Of a stretch of DNA of 45,537 nt, positions 1 through 11,000 are shown piece after piece (positions within the stretch are counted from its first letter, which is position 1; the number at the start of each line of letters is the position of its first letter). A program made the translations under genes and the position numbers. The notes beneath the pieces were generated by a model. That model was given only the letters and a program-made list of their open reading frames with translations, was not told where the DNA came from and made no database searches. Origin of the DNA: Streptomyces sp. TBY4 (GTDB lineage Bacteria; Actinomycetota; Actinomycetes; Streptomycetales; Streptomycetaceae). The stretch is from NCBI RefSeq assembly GCF_024213195.1, contig NZ_JANAVF010000027.1, forward strand, positions 1 through 45,537, written 5' to 3'.

Positions 1-3000
1 GCCACCGCGCAGATCAAGTCCACCCGGCTCAAGGTCAGCCACGCCTTCCACTCACCCCTCATGGAACCCATGCTGGAAGAGTTCCGGCAGCTCGCCCGCA
101 CCCTGGACTACCACGACGCGCACCTGCCACTGATCTCCAACCTCACCGGCACCCTCGCCGAACCCGGACAGCTCCAAAACCCCGACTACTGGGTCAACCA
201 CGTCCGCAACGCCGTCCGCTTCGCCGACGGACTGACCACCCTGACCACCCACCACACCGACCTCACCTGCATCGAGATCGGACCCGACAGCGCCCTGACC
301 CCCATGGCCAGGGAAACCCTCCCCACCACCACCATCATCCCCACCCAACACCGCAACCAGACCGAAACCCACACCCTCCACCACGCCCTCGCCCACACCC
401 ACACCACCGGCACCCACATCAACTGGGACGCCCTCACCGGCACGCGTACCCGCCTCGACCTGCCCACCTACGCCTTCGAACACGAGCGGTACTGGCTGGA
501 CCGGTCCGCGGCGCGTGTCGGGGCCGGGGCCGGGGAGATGCGGGGTCTGAGGCATCCGTTGCTGCGGGCTGTCGTGGACCTCGCGGGTGGGGGTGTGCTG
601 GCCACGGGGCGCCTGTCGCTGGGCGATCTGCCGTGGTTGGCCGACCACAAGGTCGCGGGGGTGGTGGTCGTACCCGGTTCCGCGCTGCTGGACATGGTGT
701 TGGAGGCCGGTGGGCAGGCGGGGTACGACCAGGTCGCCGAGCTGACGTTTGAGGCGCCGATGGTGCTGCCGTCCCAGCGGGCGCTCACCGTGCAGGTCGT
801 GGTGGACGGCGAGGACCACGCGGTGCGGGTCCACTCGCGTGTCGGTGACCACGAGCCGTGGGTGCGGCATGCCTCAGGTGTCCTGGCCAGGGGAGGGGCG
901 GTCGCGGAGGCCGCTTGTGCCTGGGCGGAGAGTTGGCCGCCCGTGGGCGCCGAGCCCGTGGCCATGGAGGGCGCGTACGAGGAACTCGCCGAGCGGGGGT
1001 ACGAGTACGGGCCTGCCTTCCGCGGTGTGCGGGCGGCCTGGCGGCTTGGTGACGCGCTGTATGTGGAGGCGGGGATCGAGGCGGCGGCGGAGTCCGACGG
1101 CTTCGGCCTGCACCCGGCGCTGCTGGACACGGCCTTCCACCCGTATGTCCTGACCAGCGGTTCCGACGAGCTCCGGCTGCCCTTCGTCTTCCGCGGGGTG
1201 CGGCTGTCCGCCTCCGGCACCACGGTCCTGCGGCTGCGCATGACCGGGCAGGGGGACGAACTCGCCGTCGAGGCGGCCGACGCCGCCGGCCGGACCGTGC
1301 TGACCGTGGAAGGCCTGCGGGTCCGACCGGTCACTGTGGCGGCGCTCGCCGCCGCCATGGGGGCGGGTACGGCGACGGTGGGGTACCACGGGCTCGACTG
1401 GGTGGAGGTCGATGTTCCGGGGGCTGACCGCGACGCCCGCTGGGCGGCGGTCGGCCAGGGTGTCGAGGGAGTGCCCGGGTACGGGTCCCTTGCCGAACTG
1501 GCTGGTGCGGTGGAGGAGGACGGAGCGCCGGAGTACGTCGTCGTGAGCTGTGCAACGGGCGACGGACCCGCCGTTCCCGTCGCGCTGCGCCGGGAGACGG
1601 GCCGGGTGCTGGAGCTCGTACGGGAGTGGCTCGCGTACGAGTGCTTCGCCGGGGCGCGACTGGTGCTGCTCGCCGACCGGGCGCTGCTGACCGGGGAAGC
1701 GGTGTGGGGTCTGGTGCGCACCTTGCAGGTCGAGCACCCCGGCCGTGTGGTGCTCGGTGACGTGGAGTCCGGTTTCGCCGACTGGCCGCTGTTCGCCGCC
1801 GCGGTCGCGGCCGGCGAGCCGCAACTGCGGGTGCGGGACGGCAGGGTGTCGGTACCGCGCGTGGTGCGGCGTGACCCGCCGCCGGCCGAGGACGGGGGCT
1901 TCGACGCCGGTACCGTCCTCGTCACTGGTGGTACGGGTGGTCTCGGCGCGCTGGTCGCGGAGCGCCTGGTGGACCGGTTCGGGGCACGGGACCTGCTGCT
2001 GGTCTCCCGCCGGGGACCGGCCGCCGCGGGTGCCGGAGAGCTGGCCGCGCGCCTGGAGGGGAAGGGGGCCTCGGTCCAGATCGTCGCGTGCGACGTGGCG
2101 GACCGGGACGCGCTCGGGACCCTGCTCGCGTCGGTGTCCCCGGACCGTCCGCTGGTCGGCGTCGTGCACACGGCGGGCGTGCTGGACGACGCCATGCTCG
2201 ACGGCCTGTCGCCGGAGCGCCTCGACGCGGTCTTCCGGCCCAAGGCCGACGCGGCCTGGCACCTGCACGAGTTGACGGCCGGACTGCCGCTGCGCCGGTT
2301 CGTGCTGTTCTCCTCGATCGCGAGCGTGCTGGGGAACGCGGGGCAGGGCAACTACGCGGCCGCCAACGCCTTCCTGGACGCCCTGGCGGCCCACCGCCGG
2401 GACCGGGGGCTGCCCGGCACCTCCCTCGCCTGGGGCGTGTGGTCGATGGACTCCGGCATGGCGGCCGGTCTGTCCCCGGCAGACGAGGCGCGGATGGCGC
2501 GCTCCGGCGTGGCCGTCCTCAGCGCGGCCCAGGGCCTGGAGCTCTTCGACACCGCCTTCGGCGCCGGGGACGCGGCCGAGCCGCTCGTCGTCGCCTCCCG
2601 CTGGAGCACCGGCGCGCTCCAGGCCAGGGCCGACAGCAGCGGCGACATCACCCCGGTCCTCCGGGGCCTGGTCCGCACCGTGCGCCGCATGGCCGACGGC
2701 CCGCCGGAGACCGCGGTGGCGGGGCTGCGCGAGCGGCTGGCCGGCCTGTCCCGCGCCGAGGCGACGGCCGCGGTCGTCGACGAGGTGCGCGCGCAGGTCG
2801 CCGCGGTCCTCGCCCACGGCTCGGCGGCCTCCGTCGACGCCTCCCGCCCCTTCAGCGAACTCGGGCTCGACTCGCTGACGGCGGTGGAACTACGCAACCG
2901 GCTCAACGCCGCGACCGGCCTGGACCTCCCGCCGACCCTCGTGTTCGACCACCCGACGGTGACGGACCTGGCGGCGCACCTGACCGGACAGCTGGCGCCG

Positions 3001-3216
3001 GCCGCCGCCGCCCCCGACGCGCTGCTGCGGCAGGCCCTCGCCGAGGCTACCGAGCGGCTCGCGGACGCCGACCCGGAGACCCTCGCGCGGGCCGTGGCCG
3101 ATCTCCAGGCTGCGCTGGTCCGGCTCGCGGGCCGGCCGGAGCGGGACACGGCCACGGCGGACCTGGAAGCGGCATCGGACGAGGAGATCTTCGCCTTCAT
3201 CGACAACCAGCTCTGA
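1..3216 (+). CDS. Type I polyketide synthase, C-terminal part (AT-DH-KR-ACP), 5' end outside window
   Basis: The reading frame is open from base 1, so the gene begins upstream; 1071 residues are visible. Domains in order: the end of a malonyl-type AT (HAFH motif at residues 15-18, post-AT linker with LPTYAFEHERYW near 152), a DH (about 175-420), a KR (about 635-810) and an ACP (about 920-990). The DH keeps its catalytic pair: the HxxxGxxxxP motif starts at H216 and D376 lies in DxxxH. The KR has a GGTGGLG nucleotide site, S772 and Y785, and an LDD motif indicating B-type ketoreduction. The ACP serine is S958 in GLDSL. The module would leave a double bond. The C-terminus ends in an acidic helical tail typical of class 1 docking domains, matching the coiled coil that starts the next protein. 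There is no TE, so the chain moves on. Base composition changes sharply near base 490, at the AT/DH border. Confidence 0.97.
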   Translation, partial: ATAQIKSTRLKVSHAFHSPLMEPMLEEFRQLARTLDYHDAHLPLISNLTGTLAEPGQLQNPDYWVNHVRNAVRFADGLTTLTTHHTDLTCIEIGPDSALTPMARETLPTTTIIPTQHRNQTETHTLHHALAHTHTTGTHINWDALTGTRTRLDLPTYAFEHERYWLDRSAARVGAGAGEMRGLRHPLLRAVVDLAGGGVLATGRLSLGDLPWLADHKVAGVVVVPGSALLDMVLEAGGQAGYDQVAELTFEAPMVLPSQRALTVQVVVDGEDHAVRVHSRVGDHEPWVRHASGVLARGGAVAEAACAWAESWPPVGAEPVAMEGAYEELAERGYEYGPAFRGVRAAWRLGDALYVEAGIEAAAESDGFGLHPALLDTAFHPYVLTSGSDELRLPFVFRGVRLSASGTTVLRLRMTGQGDELAVEAADAAGRTVLTVEGLRVRPVTVAALAAAMGAGTATVGYHGLDWVEVDVPGADRDARWAAVGQGVEGVPGYGSLAELAGAVEEDGAPEYVVVSCATGDGPAVPVALRRETGRVLELVREWLAYECFAGARLVLLADRALLTGEAVWGLVRTLQVEHPGRVVLGDVESGFADWPLFAAAVAAGEPQLRVRDGRVSVPRVVRRDPPPAEDGGFDAGTVLVTGGTGGLGALVAERLVDRFGARDLLLVSRRGPAAAGAGELAARLEGKGASVQIVACDVADRDALGTLLASVSPDRPLVGVVHTAGVLDDAMLDGLSPERLDAVFRPKADAAWHLHELTAGLPLRRFVLFSSIASVLGNAGQGNYAAANAFLDALAAHRRDRGLPGTSLAWGVWSMDSGMAAGLSPADEARMARSGVAVLSAAQGLELFDTAFGAGDAAEPLVVASRWSTGALQARADSSGDITPVLRGLVRTVRRMADGPPETAVAGLRERLAGLSRAEATAAVVDEVRAQVAAVLAHGSAASVDASRPFSELGLDSLTAVELRNRLNAATGLDLPPTLVFDHPTVTDLAAHLTGQLAPAAAAPDALLRQALAEATERLADADPETLARAVADLQAALVRLAGRPERDTATADLEAASDEEIFAFIDNQL

Positions 3217-3259
3217 CGCGACAGCTTCGAAACACACATGGATGGCGGGGACTTCAGCG

Positions 3260-6200
3260 ATGGCGGACGAACACAGACTGCGGGACTACCTCAAACGGGC
3301 CACCGTCGAACTGGCCGACACACGGCGCCAGCTCGCCGACCTGACGGAACGCCATGACGAGCCCGTGGCCGTCATCGGCATGTCCTGCCGCTACCCCGGC
3401 GCGGAATCCGTCGACGCCTACTGGGAGCTGCTCAGCGAGGGCCGTACCGCCGTCACCGACGAGGTGCCGGCCGACCGGTTCGACCTCGATCCGTACGACG
3501 ACTACGGCCTGTACACACGCAGCGGCGCCTTCCTGTCGGACATCGCCGGGTGGGACTCCGCCCTCTTCGGGCACTCCCCGCAGGAAGCCCTGCGCATGGA
3601 CCCGCACCAGCGCATGCTGATGGAGCTGGTCTGGGAGGCCATGGAGAACGCGGGCACGCCGCCGTCGACCCTGGCCGGCAGTCGCACCGGCGTCATGGTC
3701 GGCTTCTCCGACACCCTTCAGTACGGGCGGCTCCAGGCCGAGAGCCAGGGCCCCCGCGCCTACACCGACCCGTACATGGGTCAGGGCAGCGCCGCCAGCG
3801 TCGTCGCCGGCCGGCTCGCGTACCACTTCGATCTGCGCGGTCCGGCGATGACACTGGACACTGCCTGCTCCTCGTCGCTCGTCGCCGTCCACCAAGCGGT
3901 CGGCGCCCTGCGTCGCAGGGAGTGCGACCTCGCCGTGGCCGCCGGCGGGTTCCTGATGATGCAGCCCGACGTGTACATCTACGGCTGCGCCACCTCGATG
4001 CTCTCCCCGGACGGCCTGTGCCGCACCTTCGACGAGCGGGCCAACGGCTACGTGATGGGCGAAGGCGGCGGCGCCGTCATCCTGGCCCGGCTCTCCGACG
4101 CAGTACGCCAGGGCCACCGGATCCGGGCCGTCATCCGCGGCTCCGCGGTCAACCAGGACGGCCGCAGCAACGGACTCACCGCCCCGAGCCGAGGCGCGCA
4201 GGTCGACGTGATCCGCCGCTCGCTCGCCGCCGCGAAGACGGCACCGGACGAGGTCGCGTACGTCGAGGCGCACGGTTCCGCCACGGCGCTCGGGGACGCG
4301 ATCGAGCTGGGCGCGCTGAACGAGGTGTTCGGCGGCCGGGACCCGGAGCGCCCGCTGCACGTGGGAGCGGTCAAGACGAACATCGGCCACACCCAGGCGG
4401 CCGCGGGCATGGCCGGTCTCATCAAGACCGTCCTCGTCCTGGAGAACGGCGTCGTCCCGCCCAACCTCCACATGGAGCAGCCCGCCGCCGCGATCCCCGA
4501 GGAGGGCACCGTCCGGCCCGCCGGCCGGCGCAGCGACCTGGCCGCCGGGACCGGCGCCCGCGTCGCCGGCGTCAGTGCCTTCGGCTGGTCCGGCACCAAC
4601 GCCCACGTCGTCCTGGAAGCGGCCCCGCCTGCCACCGGCACGGACGGAGCCGAGGACGTCGCGGACGCCCCCGCCGTACCCCGGCTGCTGCCCGTCTCCG
4701 CCGCCGCCGACGAGACCCTCCGCACCCAGCTCGGAAGGCTCGCCGACGCCGTCGCCGGGCTGCCGCTCGACGACGTGGCCCACACCCTGCGGCAGGGCAG
4801 GACCCCGCTCGAGTACCGGCGGGCCGTAGTGGCCGGCGACCCGGCCGAGGCCTCCGCCCGGCTGCGCGCGGCCGGCACCGCCCCCGGCGTCCGCCGCGCC
4901 GAGGGCCGCCCCCGCGTCGCCTTCATGCTGCCCGGCGTCGGCGACCAGTACCGCGGCCTCGGTCACGACCTGTACCGCGCCGAGCCGGTCTTCGCCGAAG
5001 CCATCGACCGCTGCCTGGACATCGCGGAACGGCGATGCGGGGTCGACCTGCGGCCGCTGCTGCTCACCGCCCCCGACCTCCGCGACGGCGGCGACCTGGC
5101 GGCGCTCCTCGGCCGCACCGGCGACCGGCCCGCGGGTGAGGACCCCCTCGACCGCGCGGGCGTCGCCCACCCCTTCCTCTTCACCGTCGAGTACGCCCTC
5201 GCGCAGCTCCTCGCCCACCGCGGCATCACCCCCGACCTGCTCGTCGGCTACAGCCTCGGCGAGTACGTGGCGGCCTGCCTCGCCGGCGTGTTCAGCCTGG
5301 AAGACGCCCTCTGGGTCGTCACCGAACGCGCCCGGCTCATCGAGTCCGCCCCGGCCGGCCGGATGCTCGCGGTCGCCGCCGGCACCGACCTGGTCGCCGA
5401 CGTCCTCGCGCGCGTCGGCGCCCGCGCCGACGTGGCAGCCGTCAACGGCCCGACGATGACCGTCATCAGCGCGGCCCCGGACGCGATCGAGAAGGTGGCG
5501 GGCCTGCTCGCCGACGAGGGCGTCCCCGCCCGGCCACTGCGCTCGGCGCACGCCTTCCACTCCTCGCTGCTGCGCCCCGTCCGCGACCGGCTCGCCGAGG
5601 TCGTCGCCTCCGTGCCCCGGCACGCCCCCGAGCGCACGGTCATCTCCAACACCACGGGCGCGCCGCTCACCGCCGAGCAGGCCACCGACCCCCAGTACTG
5701 GGCGGAACACCTGTGCCGGCCAGTACTGTTCGCCGACGCGGTGCGCGCCTGTGTCGAGCAGGGGGCGGACGTCTTCGTCGAGCTGGGAGCCGGGCAGACC
5801 CTCGGCGGCCTGGTGCGGCAGAACGTCATCGGCGGAACCCAGCCCGTCGTGCTCGGCACGCTTCCGGCTCAGTGGCCGGCCGGCGGGTCGACCGACGGCG
5901 TCACCGCCGTGCTGGAGACCTGCGGCCGCCTCTGGGAGCTCGGCTGCGACCTGGACTGGAGCAGCCTGGCGCACGGCCGCGAGCGGATCGCCGAACTGCC
6001 CTCGTACCCCTTCGGACGCACCCGCCTGTGGCCGCAGGCCGCGGGCAGCCGCCCGGACGGAGTCCAGCGGACCGCCGCCGCCCCCGAGGAGCGGTGCTAC
6101 GCGCCGTCGTGGCAGCGGGACTTCGGCCGTACCCCGGCCGGGGCGCCCGCCCCGGACGGGCCCGTGGTCGTGTTCTCCGACGCGCACGGCATCGGCAGCG

Positions 6201-8029
6201 CCCTCTCGGACCTCCTGGAGGCGGCGGGCACGCCGGTCGTCGAAGTGGTCCCCGGAGACGGGTTCCGCCGCGACGGCTCCCGGCGCTGCGTCATCGACCC
6301 GGCCGAGCCGGACCACTACCGACGGGTCCTCGACACCGTCGGCGGCGGCCCCGTGCACGTTGTCCACCTGTGGAGCCTGCGGGCGGACGCCGGGACCCCG
6401 GTCTTCGCCGGCGACGCGGAGCTGCGCGGGGTGGCCGGCGACGGCTTCGGCACCCTCCTGCTCGCCGTCCAGGCGGCGGGCGCCGCCGCCTCCACGTCCG
6501 GTGTGCGCCTGCTGACCTGCAGCGAGGGCGCGGCCGAGATCACCGGAGGCGACGCGGTCGCCCCGGCCGGGACCGTGGTGCACGGCCTCGGCCGCGTGGT
6601 GCGCTCCGAGTACCCCGGCCTGGCCTGGCGGGGCGTGGACCTCGCGGCTGGTACGGAGCCGCGGGACGCGGCCTGGCAGCTCGCCGAAGAACTGCGGCGC
6701 GGCCCCTGGAGCGACCCCGACCTGACCACCGAACCGACCCTGGTCGGCTGGCGCGGCGGCCGCCGCTGGCTCGAACGCTGGGCCCCGGTCGCCCCCGAAC
6801 CCCGGGTCGAAGGCGACACCCCGTGGCGCCCCGACGGCACCTACCTCATCACCGGCGGCACCCGCGGCTTGGGCATGACCCTCGCCCGCCACCTCGTCCG
6901 CACCGGTGTGCGCCGCCTCGCCCTCGTCGGCCGGACCGATCTGCGCCGGGCGGCCGCCGCCGAACCCGACGGCCGGGCCGCACAGAGCCTGGCGGACGTG
7001 CGTGAGCTGGAGGCGCAGGGCGCCGAGGTGCTCCTCCTCAGCGCCGACGTCGGCGACCCCGACCTGCTGCGGGGCGCCCTGAACGCCTGCCGCGACCACT
7101 TCGGCGCGCTGACCGGCGTCGTCCACGCGGCGGGCGTCCCCGCCGGGGGCATGACCCAGCGCCGTACGGTCGACGACACCGCCCGGGTGCTCGCGCCCAA
7201 GGTCCTCGCCATGGGCCCGCTCGCCGAACTCGTCGGCCCCGGAACCCCGGAGGACCTGCGGCCCGAACTCCTTGTGCTGTACTCCTCGGCGATCACCGTG
7301 TTCGGCGGCATCGGCGAAGGCGACTACTGCGCGGCGAACACCGTCCTGAACGCCTACGGTGCCGCCCTCGCCGACGCCGCTCCCACCACCCGCGTGCTCA
7401 CGATCGCCTGGGGCCCCTGGCAGCACGACGACTGGCAGAGCACTGCGCTCGGCGGTGCGCTCGCCGACCGCGTCGCCGCCTACCGCACGACGTACGGCTT
7501 CACGGACGAGGACGGCTGCGCCCTCCTGGACCGGTTGGTCGACGGGACGAGGGGAACGGTGCTCGCGGTCCGCCAGGAGCTGACCGAGGGCCTGCGGGAA
7601 TGGGCCGCCGGTACGGACCTCTCCGAACTGCTCGCCCCGGCACCCGGCGCGTCGGACGCGGAGCGGTTCCCCCGCCCCGCACTACGTATCGACTACGCCG
7701 CCCCCCGCACCGAGTTGGAGACCGTCATCGCCGACACCTGGGGTGCCTACCTTGGCATCGACCGGATCGGCGTCCACGACCCCTTCTTCGAACTCGGCGG
7801 CAACTCCCTGGTCGGCATGGCCATGGTGGCGGCGCTGGAGAAGCGGTTCGACCGGCGGATCGCGCCCGCGGTGCTCTTCCAGCACCCCACGGTCGCCGAG
7901 TTCGCGGCCGCGCTGGCCGCGCCCGACATGAACGGCCCGGCCGACGGCGGCGCCGGACGAGCGGCCGGTTCGGCCCGAGGTGAGCGACGCCGTGCCCGCG
8001 GCGCGAAGATTTCCGGAACGCGCAAGTGA
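3260..8029 (+). CDS. Type I polyketide synthase, one module (KS-AT-KR-ACP)
   Basis: 1589 residues. The start is placed at ATG 3260, which has GGGG about 9 nt upstream; the in-frame ATG at 3242 has no ribosome site. An N-terminal coiled coil (residues 1-32) fits a docking head for the preceding PKS. KS (about 35-455) has C203 in DTACSSS, EAHGSAT and KTNIGH. AT (about 553-850) has S665 in GYSLGEY and an HAFH motif, predicting malonyl-CoA. KR (about 1193-1420) has GGTRGLG, S1343 and Y1356. The carrier domain has S1516 in GGNSL, closer to NRPS-type than to the GLDSL type of the upstream PKS. No DH or ER is visible, so a beta-hydroxy product is expected. The C-terminus is a strongly Arg/Lys-rich tail rather than a normal docking helix. 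Confidence 0.96.
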   Translation: MADEHRLRDYLKRATVELADTRRQLADLTERHDEPVAVIGMSCRYPGAESVDAYWELLSEGRTAVTDEVPADRFDLDPYDDYGLYTRSGAFLSDIAGWDSALFGHSPQEALRMDPHQRMLMELVWEAMENAGTPPSTLAGSRTGVMVGFSDTLQYGRLQAESQGPRAYTDPYMGQGSAASVVAGRLAYHFDLRGPAMTLDTACSSSLVAVHQAVGALRRRECDLAVAAGGFLMMQPDVYIYGCATSMLSPDGLCRTFDERANGYVMGEGGGAVILARLSDAVRQGHRIRAVIRGSAVNQDGRSNGLTAPSRGAQVDVIRRSLAAAKTAPDEVAYVEAHGSATALGDAIELGALNEVFGGRDPERPLHVGAVKTNIGHTQAAAGMAGLIKTVLVLENGVVPPNLHMEQPAAAIPEEGTVRPAGRRSDLAAGTGARVAGVSAFGWSGTNAHVVLEAAPPATGTDGAEDVADAPAVPRLLPVSAAADETLRTQLGRLADAVAGLPLDDVAHTLRQGRTPLEYRRAVVAGDPAEASARLRAAGTAPGVRRAEGRPRVAFMLPGVGDQYRGLGHDLYRAEPVFAEAIDRCLDIAERRCGVDLRPLLLTAPDLRDGGDLAALLGRTGDRPAGEDPLDRAGVAHPFLFTVEYALAQLLAHRGITPDLLVGYSLGEYVAACLAGVFSLEDALWVVTERARLIESAPAGRMLAVAAGTDLVADVLARVGARADVAAVNGPTMTVISAAPDAIEKVAGLLADEGVPARPLRSAHAFHSSLLRPVRDRLAEVVASVPRHAPERTVISNTTGAPLTAEQATDPQYWAEHLCRPVLFADAVRACVEQGADVFVELGAGQTLGGLVRQNVIGGTQPVVLGTLPAQWPAGGSTDGVTAVLETCGRLWELGCDLDWSSLAHGRERIAELPSYPFGRTRLWPQAAGSRPDGVQRTAAAPEERCYAPSWQRDFGRTPAGAPAPDGPVVVFSDAHGIGSALSDLLEAAGTPVVEVVPGDGFRRDGSRRCVIDPAEPDHYRRVLDTVGGGPVHVVHLWSLRADAGTPVFAGDAELRGVAGDGFGTLLLAVQAAGAAASTSGVRLLTCSEGAAEITGGDAVAPAGTVVHGLGRVVRSEYPGLAWRGVDLAAGTEPRDAAWQLAEELRRGPWSDPDLTTEPTLVGWRGGRRWLERWAPVAPEPRVEGDTPWRPDGTYLITGGTRGLGMTLARHLVRTGVRRLALVGRTDLRRAAAAEPDGRAAQSLADVRELEAQGAEVLLLSADVGDPDLLRGALNACRDHFGALTGVVHAAGVPAGGMTQRRTVDDTARVLAPKVLAMGPLAELVGPGTPEDLRPELLVLYSSAITVFGGIGEGDYCAANTVLNAYGAALADAAPTTRVLTIAWGPWQHDDWQSTALGGALADRVAAYRTTYGFTDEDGCALLDRLVDGTRGTVLAVRQELTEGLREWAAGTDLSELLAPAPGASDAERFPRPALRIDYAAPRTELETVIADTWGAYLGIDRIGVHDPFFELGGNSLVGMAMVAALEKRFDRRIAPAVLFQHPTVAEFAAALAAPDMNGPADGGAGRAAGSARGERRRARGAKISGTRK

Positions 8030-8032
8030 GGA
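8028..8032 (+). promoter_or_regulatory. Ribosome binding site GAGGA that sets the start of the two-module PKS
   Basis: GAGGA lies inside the stop region of the upstream PKS, 5 nt before GTG 8038. It favours GTG 8038 over the in-frame GTG at 8026, which has no comparable site. Confidence 0.6.
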
Positions 8033-8037
8033 CAGAA

Positions 8038-11000
8038 GTGACTGAGTACATCCCCGCCGACGTCTCCGACACGGACATCGCGATCGTCGGTGTGGCGGGC
8101 CGGTTCCCGGGCGCCGCGGACGTCGCCGGCCTGTGGGCCGCCATCCGCGCCGGACGCTCGGGCATCACCCGGTTCACCGACGAGGAGCTCCGCGCCGCCG
8201 GGGTTCCCGAGGAGCAGCTCGCCGACCCCGCCTATGTCAAGGCGGGGGCCGTCATCGACGGCTACGACCGGTTCGACGCGGGCTTCTTCGGGATCAACCC
8301 GAAGGAAGCCCAGATCCTCGACCCGCAGCACCGGCTGTTCCTCGAACACAGCTGGCACGCCCTGGAGGACGCCAGCTGCGACCCGGCCCGCTTCGACGGC
8401 ACCATCGGCGTCTTCGGCGGCGCGGGACTGAGCTCGTACCTGATCAACAACCTGCTGCCCGCCGGAGTCGCCGGAGAGGTCGGCGAGTTCGCCGTCGGCC
8501 TCGCCAACGACAAGGACTCGCTGCCCCTGCGGGTCGCCCACACCCTGGGCCTGACCGGCCCCGCGTACGGCATCCAGAGCTACTGTTCGACCTCGCTCGT
8601 CGCGGTCTGCGCGGCCGCGACCAGCCTCGCGAACCTCGAATGTGACATGGCCCTCGCGGGCGGCGTCGCGCTCGGCGTCCCGCACCGCGTCGGCTACCCG
8701 TACCAGCAAGGCGGCATCACCCCGCCCGACGGCGAGTGCCGGGCCTTCGACGCCTCGGGCCTAGGCGCCCCGCTGGGCAGCGGCGTCGGCGTGGTCGCCC
8801 TGCGCCGCCTGGAGGACGCGCTCGCCGACGGCGACCGGGTCTACGCCGTACTCCGCGGCTGGGCCGTCAACAACGACGGCGGCCGGAAGGTCGGCTTCAC
8901 CGCCCCCGGCGTGGAGGGCCAGGCAGCCGTCATCGCCGAGGCGCTCGCCGCCGCCGGGTTCGGCCCCGCCGACATCGACTACATCGAGGCCCACGGCACC
9001 GGGACCGCCCTCGGCGACGCCGCCGAGATCGCCGCCCTCCAGCAGGTGTTCGACGGCGAGCAGCTCCTCGTCGGGTCGGTGAAGACCAACGTGGGTCACC
9101 TCGACCGGGCCGCCGGCGTCACCGGCCTCATCAAGGCCGCGCTCGCCCTGCACCACGGCGAGATACCCCCGACTCGCAACTTCACGACGCCCAACCCCCA
9201 GCTCGCCGCGGGCGGCGCCCGGCTGACCGTCGTCACCGAGCCCCACGCGTGGCCGCGCGGCGCCACGCCCCGCCGGGCCGGCGTCAGTGCCTTCGGCATC
9301 GGCGGCACCAACGCCCACGTCGTCCTCGAAGAGGCGCCCCTGCCGGCCCCCGCGCCCGCCGCACCGCGCCCCGCCGAACTGCTCGTCTGGTCGGGCCGCT
9401 CCGCCGAGGCGGCCGACGCGTCCGCCCGGGCGCTGGCCGGACACCTGGAGGAGTCCGCCGGCGCGCTGGCGCACGTCGCGCACACCCTGCAGAGCGGACG
9501 CGGCGTCTTCGGCCACCGGCGGATGCTCGTCGCAGGAACCGCTGATGAGGCCGCCGCCCGCCTGCGGGAAGGCGACGTCCTCTCCCGCGTGGACGGCCAG
9601 ACGGACCGGCCCGTCGGCTTCCTCATCGCGGGCACCGGCGAGCAGTACCCGGGCATGGCCGCCGAGCTGTACGAGACGGAGCCCGTGTTCCGCTCCGTCA
9701 TCGACCACTGCCGCACCCTGCTCGTGGAGCAGACGGGAGCCGACCCGCTCACCGCCCTGCTCGCCCCCCGCGCCACCGCGCCCGGCGGCGCCGACCTCGG
9801 CCGGCTCCTCGGCCGCACCGGCGCACCCGAGGGCGACGGGAACGACGCCACCGACCGGCTCCAGCCCGCCCTCTTCGCCGTCGAGTACGCACTCGCCCAG
9901 CTCGTCCGCTCCTGGGGCGTCGAGCCGTCCGTCATGGTCGGCTACAGCCTCGGCGAGTACGTCGCCGCCTGCCTGGCCGGCGTGCTCTCCGTCGAGGACG
10001 CCCTCGCGCTCGTCGCCCACCGGGCGCGGCTCATCCACGCCCTGCCCGCCGGGGCCATGGCGGCCGTGCCGCTCTCCGCCGACGAGGTGCGTGCCCGGAT
10101 CGTGCGGACCGGCCTCGACGGCCTGGACATCGCCGCGGTCAACGGCCCCGGGGTCACCGTCGTCTCCGGCGAACCCGCGGCCCTCGACACCTTCCGAGAG
10201 GCCCTGGCTGAGGACACCGTCCCGTGCCGGCCGCTCGCCACCACCCACGCCTTCCACTCGCGGATGCTGGAGCCGATCCGGGCCGGACTCACGGACTGGA
10301 TCGCCACCCACGTCACGCTTCACCCGCCGGCCATCCCGTACGTCTCCAACGTCACCGGCGAACTGATCACCGACGCGCAGGCCACCGACCCGGCGTACTG
10401 GGCCGAGCACATGTGCGGCCCCGTCCGGTTCGACGACGCCGTCGCCACCCTGCTCACCCGGACCGAGACCGCCCTCCTGGAGATCGGCCCCGGTCCGTCG
10501 CTCGGCGCCCTGGTCCGCGGCCACGCCGCGTGCCCCCCCGACCGCTGGCCCCTCATCGTGCAGGCCCTGCCCGCCGAGGGCGATCCGCGCCCCGCCGCGA
10601 CCGTACTGGCCGAGGCCGTCGGCAGACTGTGGCTGGCCGGTGTTTCCGTCGACTGGACGGGCTACCAGGAAGGCCGCGCGCCGCGCGCCGCCGAACTGCC
10701 GCTCTACCCGTTCCAGCGCGAGCGCTACTGGATCGACGCACCCGCGGGCCGGACCGGAACGACGGGCCCGCAGCCCGCCGAGACCACCGCGCCCGCCCCC
10801 CACGTCCAGCTGCTGACTCAGCGGTGGGACCCCGCGGGAGCCCCGGAGAGCATCGCCACGGCCCCGGCCGACGGCCACCACGTGCTGATCGCGGACGCCG
10901 GCGGCACCGCCGGCGCCCTCGCCGCCCTGCTGCGCCGCGAGGGCACCCAGGTGACCGTCGTCCGCCCCGGCGAGGACCTCCCCGCCGACGGCCGCACAGT

